DNA of 42,176 nt from Pseudoalteromonas luteoviolacea (GCF_001696455.1 NZ_MAUJ01000019.1:1-42176); one strand, 5' to 3'. Positions 9,001 through 17,469 are shown, counted from the first letter of the stretch. Notes: generated by a model from the letters alone, not told the origin. Made by a program: numbers and translations.

Positions 9001-9473
9001 TGAGGCTTACTTTCAATAAGGCGCGAGATCATACCCTGCTCAATAATGGCGTAACTGCGCGGCCCTAAGCCGGTGCCCAAAAAAATATCGGTGATATCAC
9101 GGCGACGACATTTACTTCCGTTGAGGTAATACAGAGATTGACCATCTCTAGTAACCAAACGTTTTATCGCAATCTGATTTCTATCAGCCAGCGACCCAGG
9201 TAGCGTCCCTTGTGTGTTATCAAACATGAGCTCAACAGAAGCTTGAGAAATGGCTTTTCGATGTGTAGAACCGTTAAAAATAACATCTGTCATGGCATCA
9301 CCACGCAGATTTTTGGCCGAGCTTTCACCCAGTACCCAGCGCACCGCATCTATTACATTTGATTTGCCACACCCATTAGGGCCAACAACACAGGTCATTT
9401 GATCTGGGAATGGGATCTTAGTCGGGTCTACAAAGGACTTAAAACCAGCCAGTTTAATGTGACTTAAGCGCAT
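6084..9473 (-). CDS. smc: Chromosome partition protein SMC
   Basis: SMC is a chromosome-condensing ATPase that forms a long antiparallel coiled coil and works with ScpA and ScpB. The 1129-residue protein has the Walker A GPNGCGKSN (residues 31-39), a Q-loop region, coiled coils of low-complexity Gln/Glu/Leu sequence, a hinge around residues 495-600, a second coil, then the signature LSGGEKALTA (1031) and Walker B with MLDEVDAPLDDAN (about 1057-1069). Its presence with smc-zipA-ligA order fits lineages using SMC rather than MukB. The ATG is at the conserved MRLSHIKLAGFKSF start. Confidence 0.98.
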   Translation of the reverse strand: MRLSHIKLAGFKSFVDPTKIPFPDQMTCVVGPNGCGKSNVIDAVRWVLGESSAKNLRGDAMTDVIFNGSTHRKAISQASVELMFDNTQGTLPGSLADRNQIAIKRLVTRDGQSLYYLNGSKCRRRDITDIFLGTGLGPRSYAIIEQGMISRLIESKPHELRVFLEEAAGVSKYKERRKETQTRIKSTRDNLERLLDMRQELQSQLDRLAKQAESARKYKDLKAQERTLKGQLAVLKWRDFNDKLQQKVAEIGKLDEKLNFLEQAHGGQNDVIASFEQQVVHLTDALTVAQQSLHKTHTELTRAEQQKIHLGEKRQELIESQSKLGQELESAQQLLNEQQHASETHQQQCDSAAQAVAICEAELDEVTALYEEAHEKTEHIEHQLELAQLKLSEAHTALSHESSKLQQLEQAYSHQQEKRKGLTDKQSALMAHSSAETLSQEQSKQQAMVKEMALLQSHSQKLVEKVAASERQVKAYDNELLTQKQQLLEQTTERDMLSGLLGSTEPEKNQRFLSQLKVNSTHTQVVERALLSITELHLTEQSEQGGVWPSELTPHPESVANLIDSGVYPSFLNHVKWLGQSRQFVPCAQFFLAIDDLGELYGENFITEPSNNENCELAKYARLEALSNAIPELEQLASQTEGRLTELKEIHAELVTQVEINRQDIHRIAQDIAGNKSRIEVLQQQHVQWTQQSEQLVSELKDVENTLVRYEEEREVLVVQHEQQAEQTETLQKQAAVCKDAVEKHKREYSHIQLRKNQLQERVHQAKLTLQQAQSTQQLSATKSAHLQHSLAQCETSLNANKAQLTQLEAPTKEIKTQIQTLIGEHQAQKSQLEGLELEVKDAKQQLSEKQLSVQDSQAQSLKLKEQKQQLQLQEQSLVVKAQSALEPLLELKQTLKGVQATLDKDMTQGVYQSKLTATGQKLSLLGAVNLAAIEEFDEASARKQYLDEQLNDLTAALETLENAIRKIDRETKTRFRATFDEVNSSLSELFPKVFGGGSAYLELTSDDLLESGVTIMARPPGKKNSTIHLLSGGEKALTALSLVFSIFRLNPAPFCMLDEVDAPLDDANVGRFCRLVEEMSQAVQFIYISHNKVAMEMAARLTGVTMAEPGVSRVVAVDIEQAVQMAHT

Positions 9474-9519
9474 AGCGAGTATTTCTTATAAAACCAGAAA
9501 TTGTCTGCAGTATCCACTG

Positions 9520-10257
9520 CTATACTGAGCGACGTATGTTATCAAGAATGATACCTGTCGCCATCGCCACATTGAGTGATTCAGCGCCACCAAAAGCGGG
9601 AATAGTGATCGGTTGGTTTATATATTGGCGTAAGTGAGCGCTTATTCCATGGGACTCACTGCCCATAACCAATACACCCTTTTGGCTAAATTGGGTTTGG
9701 TGCACACTCCGGCCATCTAAGTAAGCGCCATATATTGCACCTTGATAGTGACTTAGAAAGTGCGCGAGGTCTGTACGGACGACATTAACGCGTGCAAACG
9801 AGCCCATCGTTGCACTGATCACTTTTGGGTTGAGATGATCTGCGCAGTCTTCACTCACGACAACTTGCTTGAGCCCATACCAGTCTGCAACGCGAATAAT
9901 CGTGCCTAAGTTACCTGGATCCGATACGCCATCCAGTGCCAACACCAAGTCGCTTTTATCAATACTTTGTTGCTCAGGGATCGGGACTATCGCTATAGCA
10001 GCATTATTACTAACTAAAGTACTGACCTTGCTGAGCGATTGCTCGTCACATTCAGTGACTTTGCAATTTTTTAATTCATTTTGGTGAGAACCGATAAATT
10101 GAGGTGTGGCAAAAATTTGCTGTACTTCAATTTGAGCCGTAAGAAGCTCTAGTACATTTTTTTCACCTTGTACCAAGTAAAGGCCGTGTTGCTTACGGTA
10201 TTTCTTTTGCGCCAGCGCTCTAACTAGTTTTTGTTGGTTTTTAGACAGCATACTCAC
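9520..10257 (-). CDS. TrmH/SpoU-family RNA 2'-O-methyltransferase
   Basis: A member of the SPOUT (knotted) methyltransferases that methylate ribose 2'-OH in tRNA or rRNA using SAM. The 245-residue protein has an N-terminal substrate-binding region and the three family motifs: motif 1 DGVSDPGNLGTIIR, motif 2 VLVMGSESHG, and motif 3 TIPAFGGAESLNVAMATGII. The target nucleotide cannot be told from sequence; RlmB- and TrmH-like roles are both possible. It lies 46 bases upstream of smc on the same strand, so it may head the smc-zipA-ligA transcript. Confidence 0.88.
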   Translation of the reverse strand: MSMLSKNQQKLVRALAQKKYRKQHGLYLVQGEKNVLELLTAQIEVQQIFATPQFIGSHQNELKNCKVTECDEQSLSKVSTLVSNNAAIAIVPIPEQQSIDKSDLVLALDGVSDPGNLGTIIRVADWYGLKQVVVSEDCADHLNPKVISATMGSFARVNVVRTDLAHFLSHYQGAIYGAYLDGRSVHQTQFSQKGVLVMGSESHGISAHLRQYINQPITIPAFGGAESLNVAMATGIILDNIRRSV

Positions 10258-10496
10258 CTCATTTGGTTAAGGAGCGAAGTATATACAGAATCAAGCATAA
10301 AAGGCAGTGCAATTACGTATAACGCAACGTCTATACAGAGCAAATGAAATCATTGTCTCTGCTTTGATTACTTTGCAGACATGTGGATATACGATTACAA
10401 TGGCAACCAATAGAGCATCTAAACTCCTGCCATATTGAGTTAAAAGCTTTATAACCCAATGTAATTCGCCTATTTTTAACTATCTGAGACGCAGTT

Positions 10497-10790
10497 ATGT
10501 CCCCAGAGCTAAACATAATCATACTCAATGCCGCTATTTTATTGATAGCGTATTTCCTAATTTATCCCAAATATGCCGGTAATGATTTTAGAAAAATCTC
10601 GCTTCAGGACTTTATCGCATCGGTGGTGTCATTGAGCATCGTTGGGTCGGTATATTTTGGCTCGGGCGCTGAGTTTAGCTTAATTTTATTCAACGTAACT
10701 TGGGCTTGGTTCACCCTTATCACCTTTACCTTAATCGAGCTCCCACTATTTTATTGGTATGCCAAACGCCATAACGTTAAGCTGCCTTAA
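10497..10790 (+). CDS. Hypothetical small membrane protein
   Basis: A 97-residue protein with three probable transmembrane helices (residues about 6-24, 38-56, 61-88) and a basic C-terminus (YAKRHNVKLP). I do not recognise the family. The start ATG follows GACGCAGTT, a poor ribosome-binding site, so the exact start is unsure. It stands alone on the plus strand between minus-strand genes and ends just before a good hairpin terminator. Its function is unknown. Confidence 0.6.
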   Translation: MSPELNIIILNAAILLIAYFLIYPKYAGNDFRKISLQDFIASVVSLSIVGSVYFGSGAEFSLILFNVTWAWFTLITFTLIELPLFYWYAKRHNVKLP

Positions 10791-10795
10791 TCACT

Positions 10796-10823
10796 AAAAA
10801 AGGCATCATAAAGATGCCTTGGC
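10796..10823. terminator. Bidirectional rho-independent terminator
   Basis: A perfect 8-bp stem AAGGCATC/GATGCCTT with loop ATAAA sits between converging genes. On the minus strand it is followed by TTTTT, giving a strong terminator for the CBS-domain gene; on the plus strand the T-run is weaker. Confidence 0.8.
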
Positions 10824-10852
10824 TTTAATTTACATTAACTTTGGGGGAACTG

Positions 10853-11446
10853 TTACATTTCTCTATGGTGCAGCACGCTTTCTACGACATCTTTAAATGC
10901 ACTGCTAGGCTTAAGCCCAGTAATAGTGCGGCTACTGCTTTTCACCATATCGATAAAATCAAAATAACCAACAGCATGCTCTTGTTGGCCGGTCACTAAT
11001 AAATAGGCGAGTCCATCTTCTTCCATCGTCGCCATGATATCGCCCACTCTCGCATTCAATACTTGAGCAGTCGAAATCTGACGAAGTGCCGATAACGGAG
11101 CCATGACATCACTGACAGTCAACTCATTGCGGGTACACCCCAAGGCCTGTGCTTTTGCCAGAATGAAGCGACTGCCCAATTGCGCCATAGAAATAAAGCC
11201 CAGGGCCTGGCCACTCACATCAATGACAAGTGCTGTTGCTTGGTGAGTTTTATCTAAAACCAACAAAACTTCATCAATGGTGGCATGTTGGTCAACCTCA
11301 GTGGTTGGTAAAGGGTGTAAAAATTGTTCTGCTGGTAATTGCTCTTGTACTTCATTGGCAGCAATATCAGCCATTAAATTTGAATTTGTTTTTGCAACGG
11401 TATTGTTATTTACCGCATTTGTTTCAAGCGCACGATAATAGCTCAT
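10853..11446 (-). CDS. CBS-domain protein
   Basis: The 197-residue protein has an unstructured N-terminus of about 45 residues and then a pair of CBS motifs (about 50-115 and 120-175), as in ATALVIDVSGQALGFISMAQL and LAYLLVTGQQEHAVGYFDFID. Such pairs bind adenine nucleotides and act as regulatory sensors. There is no fused enzyme or channel, so this is a stand-alone CBS protein whose partner is unknown. A good terminator follows the stop. The AATTGAGGTGAACC before the ATG supplies a plausible ribosome-binding site. Confidence 0.8.
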   Translation of the reverse strand: MSYYRALETNAVNNNTVAKTNSNLMADIAANEVQEQLPAEQFLHPLPTTEVDQHATIDEVLLVLDKTHQATALVIDVSGQALGFISMAQLGSRFILAKAQALGCTRNELTVSDVMAPLSALRQISTAQVLNARVGDIMATMEEDGLAYLLVTGQQEHAVGYFDFIDMVKSSSRTITGLKPSSAFKDVVESVLHHREM

Positions 11447-11498
11447 GGTTCACCTCAATCACGATTATTAAATAAAGAAAATTTAAAACTAAGCGTGT

Positions 11499-11777
11499 TT
11501 AATGTGTGGGTGGTGCGCGGATTTGCTTGGTAAGTGTGGAGTTGGATTGAACGATAAAGCGTGTGACAAGATTGCACTCAGCACAAGCAGCGTCACGACT
11601 AGAGGCGTCTATCGTTAAAGCATCATCAAGGTCGACATCTAAAAACTGAACATCAATATCAGCTAAGACTTCAACAACCTGCTGTCTTTCATCAGCCGCA
11701 TTAGCGCCCGCCGCCGTTACACAAAGTAACGTCGCAAAGCTCAATGCAAACAGCACATGAAAGATACGCATAGTCAA
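11499..11777 (-). CDS. Small exported hypothetical protein with CxxC
   Basis: A 92-residue protein with a typical Sec signal peptide (MTMRIF, then a hydrophobic core and an ANA-A cleavage site near residue 27). The mature part is acidic (about 28-60) and carries a single CAEC motif near residues 66-69, then a basic end. I do not recognise a family. The CxxC could bind metal or form a disulfide; neither is shown. The reverse strand upstream has an AGGAGAATCATTG-like region, which gives a good ribosome-binding site for this ATG. Confidence 0.55.
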   Translation of the reverse strand: MTMRIFHVLFALSFATLLCVTAAGANAADERQQVVEVLADIDVQFLDVDLDDALTIDASSRDAACAECNLVTRFIVQSNSTLTKQIRAPPTH

Positions 11778-12004
11778 TGATTCTCCAATTAGGTCTACAA
11801 ATTAGTGTATGGACTCACTTGCCTGTTTACAAGAGGGGTCCCCAAACTATTTACCCAGTAGAATTGTAAGAGAGTGTGACATTACTCCCCTAATATCTGA
11901 ATTTGCTATGTTTTATTTGCAATGATGCAGATCAAAAAATCCCTACGCTAATTTTCAGAAGCGATTATAATAGACAGCAACTGTTCCTAATTTGGAGTTT
12001 ACCT

Positions 12005-12730
12005 ATGCAATTAACCAAAGGGATGGAGTATTTCATTGCTGGATTTTCCATGCTGGGTCAAAAAGGACTTAAGCGCTTTGTTTTTATTCCACTACTAATC
12101 AACATTGTGTTATTTGGTAGCTCGCTATTTTTTCTTTTTGATTGGCTTACACAAGGTTTCGACTTCTTAAGATCAATGTTGCCGAGTATTTTGAGCTGGT
12201 TAGAGTGGGTATTATGGCCTTTGGCCATTGTAATTATTCTGTTTAGCTACAGCATGGTATTTACGATGATCACAAACTTTATCGCGGCACCATTTAACGG
12301 ACTATTGTCAGAAAAAGTTGAAATGCACCTTACTGGTCAGAAAATTAACGATGATGGTTTTGCCGACGTCCTAAAAGATGTGCCTCGCATGATCGGTCGG
12401 GAATGGACAAAACTCAAATACTATTTACCACGTGCTTTTATTTTTTTCTTGATGCTCTGGTTCCTTCCCGTTTTTGGTCAAATTCTCTGGGTATTGTTTA
12501 CCTGCTGGATGTACAACGTGCAATACAACGATTATCCATTTGATAACCATAAGATCAGTTTCAATCAAATGAAACAAGAGCTGAAAGGTCAACAAGGCCT
12601 GTCTTACGGTTTTGGCTTTGCAGTATTTGTGCTCACTGCTATCCCATTTGTAAACTTAATCGTGATGCCTGCGGCGGTATGTGGTGCAACCAAACTTTGG
12701 GTTGAAAACTACCGTAATAACTATCGCTAA
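12005..12730 (+). CDS. cysZ: Sulfate transporter CysZ
   Basis: CysZ is an inner membrane protein that takes up sulfate for cysteine synthesis. The 241-residue protein has several long hydrophobic helices and the family landmarks NFIAAPFNGLLSEKVE and NVQYNDYPFDNHKISF. I choose the ATG at 12005 because GGAG lies seven bases before it and it matches the family N-terminus (MQLTKGMEYF); a longer frame back to 11903 adds a non-family extension. In E. coli cysZ lies next to zipA-ligA; here it is divergent from that cluster, separated by about 1.7 kb of small accessory genes. Confidence 0.93.
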   Translation: MQLTKGMEYFIAGFSMLGQKGLKRFVFIPLLINIVLFGSSLFFLFDWLTQGFDFLRSMLPSILSWLEWVLWPLAIVIILFSYSMVFTMITNFIAAPFNGLLSEKVEMHLTGQKINDDGFADVLKDVPRMIGREWTKLKYYLPRAFIFFLMLWFLPVFGQILWVLFTCWMYNVQYNDYPFDNHKISFNQMKQELKGQQGLSYGFGFAVFVLTAIPFVNLIVMPAAVCGATKLWVENYRNNYR

Positions 12731-12793
12731 GCACTCATATAAACGTCACAATTCATACCGATAATAGCTAAAAAAAAACCATACTAGGACGTT

Positions 12794-14008
12794 ATGAAAA
12801 CTTTAGCTAAAATCGTTATCAGCACGGCACTGCTTAGCAGTGCCTATGCTAATGCCACTGCACAGCTTGGCCCTCGCCCCTTTTATTTATTGGATCAGAT
12901 GGCACCAAGCGCACTAAAAACTAAACTCTCTCGATGTGTAAACCGCCCCTTTTTTAAGAGCGACTTTTCTATCGGCCACCGAGGTGCACCGACACAATTC
13001 CCAGAGCACACAAAAGAATCCTACATTGCAGCTGCAAAAATGGGCGCGGGTGTTCTAGAATGTGACGTCACTTTCACCAAAGACAAAGAACTTGTTTGTC
13101 GCCACGCTCAATGCGATTTGCATACTAGCACCGATATATTACTGAGACCCGAGCTTGCAGCAAAATGCTCTCAGCCATTTACACCTGCGGATCCTGAAAC
13201 TGGTACACCTGCAAGCGTACAATGCTGTGCATCAGATTTAACCTTAGAAGAGTTCAAACAGCTCAAAGGTAAAATGGACGGTGCAAACGTCAATGCAACA
13301 ACAGTAGAAGAATATGTTAAAGGCACGGCAAACTGGCGCACAGACCTATATTCAGCAACAGGTACACTGATGAGCCATGCTGAGAGTATAGAGTTGTTCA
13401 AGTCGTTGCGTGTTAAAATGACGCCTGAACTAAAAGCACCTCAAGTGCCTATGCCCTATGAAGGGATGACTCAACAAGATTACGCACAAAAAATGATTGA
13501 TGAATACAGAGCTGCTCGCGTCCCTGCACACAGAGTACTGCCACAATCATTCAACATTGAAGACGTGCAGTACTGGCGCCACAATACCCGATATGGACGA
13601 AAAGGGGTTTATCTTGACGGACGATATGACGACCCTAAGTTTGATCCAAGTAATCCACACACATGGCAGCCATCGATGGAAGACATCAAAGCCAGTGGTG
13701 TGAATATCATAGCGCCGCCTCTTTGGGTGTTACTCACACTCGACGATGAAGGCAAGATTGTACCTTCTGAATATGCACGCGCTGCTAAAAACGCTAACCT
13801 CAAAATCATTACTTGGACACTCGAGCGCTCCGGCCTTATCTCCCAAGGTGGTGGCTGGTACTATCAAGGGATCAGTGACGCTATCAAAACAGAAGGTGAT
13901 GTTTATACGGTCTTAGATGTACTAGCGAGACAAGTAGGCGTAAAGGGCGTCTTCAGTGATTGGCCAGCAACAACTACTTTTTATGCTAACTGCATGAACC
14001 GTTACTAA
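12794..14008 (+). CDS. Exported glycerophosphodiester phosphodiesterase family protein
   Basis: GDPD enzymes split glycerophosphodiesters into glycerol-3-phosphate and an alcohol, usually in the periplasm. The 404-residue protein has a signal peptide (about residues 1-23). Its TIM-barrel motifs include HRGAP with catalytic His62-Arg63, the PEHT region (E71, H72), metal-binding E89 and D91 in ECDV, and catalytic His104. Later landmarks are the PELK region and VFSDWPATTTFY at the end. It is longer than the classic GlpQ/UgpQ (about 250-350). The ATG is preceded by an AGGA. It converges on the flavin oxidase gene across a strong hairpin. Confidence 0.85.
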   Translation: MKTLAKIVISTALLSSAYANATAQLGPRPFYLLDQMAPSALKTKLSRCVNRPFFKSDFSIGHRGAPTQFPEHTKESYIAAAKMGAGVLECDVTFTKDKELVCRHAQCDLHTSTDILLRPELAAKCSQPFTPADPETGTPASVQCCASDLTLEEFKQLKGKMDGANVNATTVEEYVKGTANWRTDLYSATGTLMSHAESIELFKSLRVKMTPELKAPQVPMPYEGMTQQDYAQKMIDEYRAARVPAHRVLPQSFNIEDVQYWRHNTRYGRKGVYLDGRYDDPKFDPSNPHTWQPSMEDIKASGVNIIAPPLWVLLTLDDEGKIVPSEYARAAKNANLKIITWTLERSGLISQGGGWYYQGISDAIKTEGDVYTVLDVLARQVGVKGVFSDWPATTTFYANCMNRY

Positions 14009-14023
14009 CCCCTGATATGCACA

Positions 14024-14053
14024 TAATGATGCGCAACATAGTGCGCATCATTA
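14024..14053. terminator. Long convergent hairpin (12-bp perfect stem)
   Basis: TAATGATGCGCA (14024-14035) pairs perfectly with TGCGCATCATTA (14042-14053) over a six-base loop. It sits between two converging stops and probably ends or insulates both transcripts. No long T-run follows on either strand. Confidence 0.65.
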
Positions 14054-14068
14054 CTTGTGTTAGAACAA

Positions 14069-15697
14069 CTAGATCTCTATAGACTGAGCATGATTCAAGC
14101 GATTGTGTGGGTCTAACAAACGCTTCACTTGCTGCAATCTAGGGTAGTTTTCTTTGTAGTAAAGATACTGCCAGTTTTGAATATCTGTATCAGCATAATT
14201 GACATAACAGCCATCCATTGTACCGTCTGGCACCGGCCCCGATTTCCCATACATTTTTTCGTATAGACTGTTTATCCAGCCAAGGTGATAAGGGTCTTGA
14301 TTCGCGTCAAACCAATACGTTTGATACTGTAGTTTCATTACTGAGCTTCGATGGGATACCGCAGTATCAGTTGATGACAGAGCGTTGATCTGACCACCAT
14401 ATGAATTGATTTGAAGCATACCGCTGGGACTCAAGTAGTCCCCGTTTCTCAGTTCATCCCATAAAATACGCAGTTGTGACTCTGGAAATGACGTGTTCAT
14501 ATACGCGGATTTGTTTTTCCCTCGTGCGCCAATCAATGGCCCTGCAACATATTGCGTCCCATACCACCAAGGTAGACTAAAATAGCTCCCCGGCGGAGTC
14601 GGCCTTGGCGGCGCGTCTTCTTGACTCTGCAAACCAATATGATCCGAGGTGCGCAAACCCATTTTAGCGGTTGCTAATTGTGCTGATGAGAATACTGCAT
14701 CAAGAAATTCATCTATTAAACTGGGGTCCCCGCTGTTGAATAGCTGCATTCGGATATCCCCTGAACCACCTACCGAATTGGGCAAGACCAATACTGAGTT
14801 CAACGGATTAAAGCGACTCTCAGGGCCATTATTTTTTGTCCAAAAATCACCGTAATTTTTGAGCAATGCTGCAAATTGCGTGTAATCCAAGCTGGCCCAC
14901 GGGACCGATATTTCTTGCGCATGAACAAAGGCAGGGACATCTGGTAAATCTTTAAAATAGTATTTGGTCACAATCCCAAAATTTCCACCGCCCCCACCTT
15001 GGTGCGCCCACACGATTTCATCTGCTTGCGCCGATTGGCCTTTGAAGTACGTCCTTGGATAATTTGCTTGCCCTCCCCATTCATTGAACGAAACAAGCTC
15101 TACCCCCACCAAGTAGTCACTAGACAGTCCGTACTGACGCGAATGGACACCAAAACCGCCGCCACAAACGTGCCCACCAATGCCGACACCAAAACATGAG
15201 CCAGCAGGAATGATTTTACCAAATTCTTTAAACAAGGTTTTATAGGTATGGCCTAGATTGGCGCCCGCTTCCACCACATAAAAATCCCCCTCTTTGTATA
15301 TGCGGTCCATATTACTGATATCAATTACGACACCATTATCATTATTGACGAACCCTTCATAGCAATGCCCACCAGCACGAACAGTGATCCGCTTTCCTTG
15401 TGCGATTGCATCGCGGGCTGCCATATAAACTTCATGGGCCGAACTGCAAGCGCCAATATAGGTTGGCTGACTTAAAAACCGCATATTAGAACCAAGCAGC
15501 ATCGAAATATATCGAGGGTCATTACCATATACTTTGTGATATTGGCCATATTCTCCTCGCGCCTGTGCCGATGTCGAATTTAGTGCCAACGGCGCAGCGC
15601 CAATGGCGCCCCCAACCGCTAACGACTTTTTCAAAAAGCTACGACGAGAGGTCTGCTCGCTTAACTGTGACGATTTACCTTTATCATTGTTATCCAT
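14069..15697 (-). CDS. Tat-exported FAD-linked oxidase, berberine-bridge type
   Basis: The family oxidises alcohols or other C-O or C-N bonds using FAD and often holds FAD by two covalent bonds. The 542-residue protein has an N-terminal twin-arginine signal (SRRSFLKK, R18-R19). The FAD-binding p-cresol-methylhydroxylase fold spans about residues 80-250. RAGGH111 and GSC168FGVGIGGH fit the His and Cys of bicovalent flavin binding. The C-terminal BBE segment (NYADTDIQNWQYLYY, about 500-515) ends with DPHNRLNHAQSI. I choose the ATG at 15697 because AAGGAAAG precedes it and it leads straight into the Tat signal; a longer frame to 15745 is less likely. The substrate is unknown. It is convergent with the GDPD gene. 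Confidence 0.85.
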   Translation of the reverse strand: MDNNDKGKSSQLSEQTSRRSFLKKSLAVGGAIGAAPLALNSTSAQARGEYGQYHKVYGNDPRYISMLLGSNMRFLSQPTYIGACSSAHEVYMAARDAIAQGKRITVRAGGHCYEGFVNNDNGVVIDISNMDRIYKEGDFYVVEAGANLGHTYKTLFKEFGKIIPAGSCFGVGIGGHVCGGGFGVHSRQYGLSSDYLVGVELVSFNEWGGQANYPRTYFKGQSAQADEIVWAHQGGGGGNFGIVTKYYFKDLPDVPAFVHAQEISVPWASLDYTQFAALLKNYGDFWTKNNGPESRFNPLNSVLVLPNSVGGSGDIRMQLFNSGDPSLIDEFLDAVFSSAQLATAKMGLRTSDHIGLQSQEDAPPRPTPPGSYFSLPWWYGTQYVAGPLIGARGKNKSAYMNTSFPESQLRILWDELRNGDYLSPSGMLQINSYGGQINALSSTDTAVSHRSSVMKLQYQTYWFDANQDPYHLGWINSLYEKMYGKSGPVPDGTMDGCYVNYADTDIQNWQYLYYKENYPRLQQVKRLLDPHNRLNHAQSIEI

Positions 15698-15998
15698 AGT
15701 ACTTTCCTTACATGTTATTGTTATCAACCACATAGCTCCGGCCACCAGCCAATTTCGGCACGGTGATATACGTGGTTTTCCAATGTAGCAACAAACAGAA
15801 CGAAAGCTGTATATAAATTAGACTAAAGGATAACTGGCGATGGAAATACTCTGTTGAAATATTATTATTTTCAATGGGCTATAGAGTCAGTGTGCACTTA
15901 CTCAAACATGTATCAAAATATTTCTTGAGCGTAAAAAGGGGTGAGAAATAAAACCTGCTGGATATTTGAAACCTCCTCCCTGAGGCTTTACCATATAG
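15698..15998. other. Upstream region of the flavin oxidase and end of rlmM (301 bases)
   Basis: This AT-rich stretch carries the promoter region of the oxidase and the downstream region of rlmM. Around 15968-15986 there is a short CCTC/GAGG hairpin with AAA/TTT flanks that could end the rlmM transcript. Nothing else is recognisable. Confidence 0.4.
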
Positions 15999-17084
15999 TT
16001 AACTATACAAATTTTGCGGTACTTTCATTACCTGAATATGTACCGTTACTTCTTCGCGGTCATGGTACAGATGTTTGGCCTGTAACTTGTAACCCACATT
16101 GTAATGCGCAAGTTCGTCGTCGATTAATTGCAAGCATTCATAAACGCTATCAAAGCGCTTTTTCATGGGAAGTTTGAGGTTAAAGATTAATTCTTTAGCA
16201 AAGCCGTTAACTATCCAATCAATCATTAACTGAGTGACTTTACTTGGCTTTTCAACCATGTCACACACAAGCCAATCTATGTTGCGCTTTTCTGGGCGGT
16301 ATTTAAACCCATCTTCGCGAAAATGCTTTACTTGCCCGGTTTCCATCAATTTGTCATTCATTGGACCATTATCGATGGCAGCAACAAACATGCCTCGTCT
16401 AACGAGTTGATAAGTCCAACCACCAGGGCATGCGCCAAGATCGACCCCTCGCATACCCGGGCGAGCGCGCTCTTCTGCTTGCTCCTTAGTTAAAAACACA
16501 TTGAACGCTTCATCAAGTTTCAACGTTGAACGACTCGGTCCATCCGCTGGCATTTTGAGACGTGGGATCCCCATGAAAAATGGCGAGTTATTATCACTAA
16601 AAGAAAAACCCACAAACGCAGTGTCATTAGCTAAAAACAACACATGTAATACTGGCTTTTGTGGCTTTACATTGCGTGTTAGCTTATTTTGTTTTTCCAG
16701 TGACTTCGCCAGTGGCGTCGAGATTTTTTTACAAAACTTAGAAAGCTCTTTGCCCTCGTTGGTATCAGGCGTCTCAACTCTGAGATCGCCACACAACGGA
16801 AAGTCAGCAACACATTGCTTTATCTCACCAACGCGGTCTTCTAGTGGCATTTTAGATAACAGCGTGCCAGCAAACCACTGCCTTGCAAATACTAAACTTT
16901 TGAAATCGATTTGTTTGAGCAGTCTCTCAGCATCCTCGTTTGCAAAGCACTCAAAAGAAACAAATCCCGTATTGGGCTTTGCTTTTACATAACCTGCTAC
17001 CCCTTGTAGCTGAGCATGATGATTGATTTCAGCGGCTGCGTCGTTTTCAAACCCACTGCGACAATAAATTACAACACTCGACAT
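15999..17084 (-). CDS. rlmM: 23S rRNA 2'-O-ribose C2498 methyltransferase RlmM
   Basis: RlmM uses SAM to methylate the ribose of C2498 in 23S rRNA. The 361-residue protein has an N-terminal THUMP domain (about residues 1-170) and a Rossmann-like methyltransferase domain with the SAM motif DLGACPGGW (215-223), VCDMVEKPSK and FNLKLPMKKR. The lysines and the Asp of the catalytic set are in place. It sits 16 bases after a DUF423 gene and within the gcvA-ygdD-rlmM arrangement known in E. coli, which supports the call. Confidence 0.96.
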   Translation of the reverse strand: MSSVVIYCRSGFENDAAAEINHHAQLQGVAGYVKAKPNTGFVSFECFANEDAERLLKQIDFKSLVFARQWFAGTLLSKMPLEDRVGEIKQCVADFPLCGDLRVETPDTNEGKELSKFCKKISTPLAKSLEKQNKLTRNVKPQKPVLHVLFLANDTAFVGFSFSDNNSPFFMGIPRLKMPADGPSRSTLKLDEAFNVFLTKEQAEERARPGMRGVDLGACPGGWTYQLVRRGMFVAAIDNGPMNDKLMETGQVKHFREDGFKYRPEKRNIDWLVCDMVEKPSKVTQLMIDWIVNGFAKELIFNLKLPMKKRFDSVYECLQLIDDELAHYNVGYKLQAKHLYHDREEVTVHIQVMKVPQNLYS

Positions 17085-17100
17085 TTAAAATGATCCCAAA

Positions 17101-17469
17101 TTAAAATGACTGCTTAGCTGATTTATAAATTATTACCAGCCAGCCAAAAATAAAACACATTCCACCAATTGGCGTGATTGGGCCTAACCATTTAGCACTG
17201 GTCAGTGCCAACAAATATAGACTGCCACTAAATAGCAAGATACCGACGATAAATAAGTAGCCAGCCCACCTCATTTGCATACCCCATTTTAGCAAAAACG
17301 CCACCGCAATTATCGCTAAACCGTGCGTCATCTGGTATTCGGCTGCAGTTTTAAATATACCTACCGCATAGTCACTGACGTGATTTTTCAATCCATGCGC
17401 TGCAAACGCCCCTAATGCGACTGACAACATACAAAAAGCACTGCCAATGATTAAAAATAGCTTAGCCAT
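17101..17469 (-). CDS. DUF423 small membrane protein (YgdD-like)
   Basis: A 122-residue protein with four transmembrane helices and the DUF423 landmarks AFAAHGLK near the N-terminus, AEYQMTHGLAI and LGPITPIGGMCFIFGW near the C-terminus. The family function is not established. It overlaps the upstream hydrolase stop by eight bases and is followed 16 bases later by rlmM, matching the conserved ygdD-rlmM pairing. Confidence 0.9.
   Translation of the reverse strand: MAKLFLIIGSAFCMLSVALGAFAAHGLKNHVSDYAVGIFKTAAEYQMTHGLAIIAVAFLLKWGMQMRWAGYLFIVGILLFSGSLYLLALTSAKWLGPITPIGGMCFIFGWLVIIYKSAKQSF

Noticed and set aside
10331..10528. 65-codon minus-strand frame in the gap before the small membrane protein
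   Set aside because: No ribosome-binding site, odd composition rich in Cys, Asn and Ser, and overlap with the membrane-protein start.
16501..16992. 163-codon frame opposite rlmM
   Set aside because: It is fully antisense to a conserved methyltransferase and Ser-rich without a recognisable domain.
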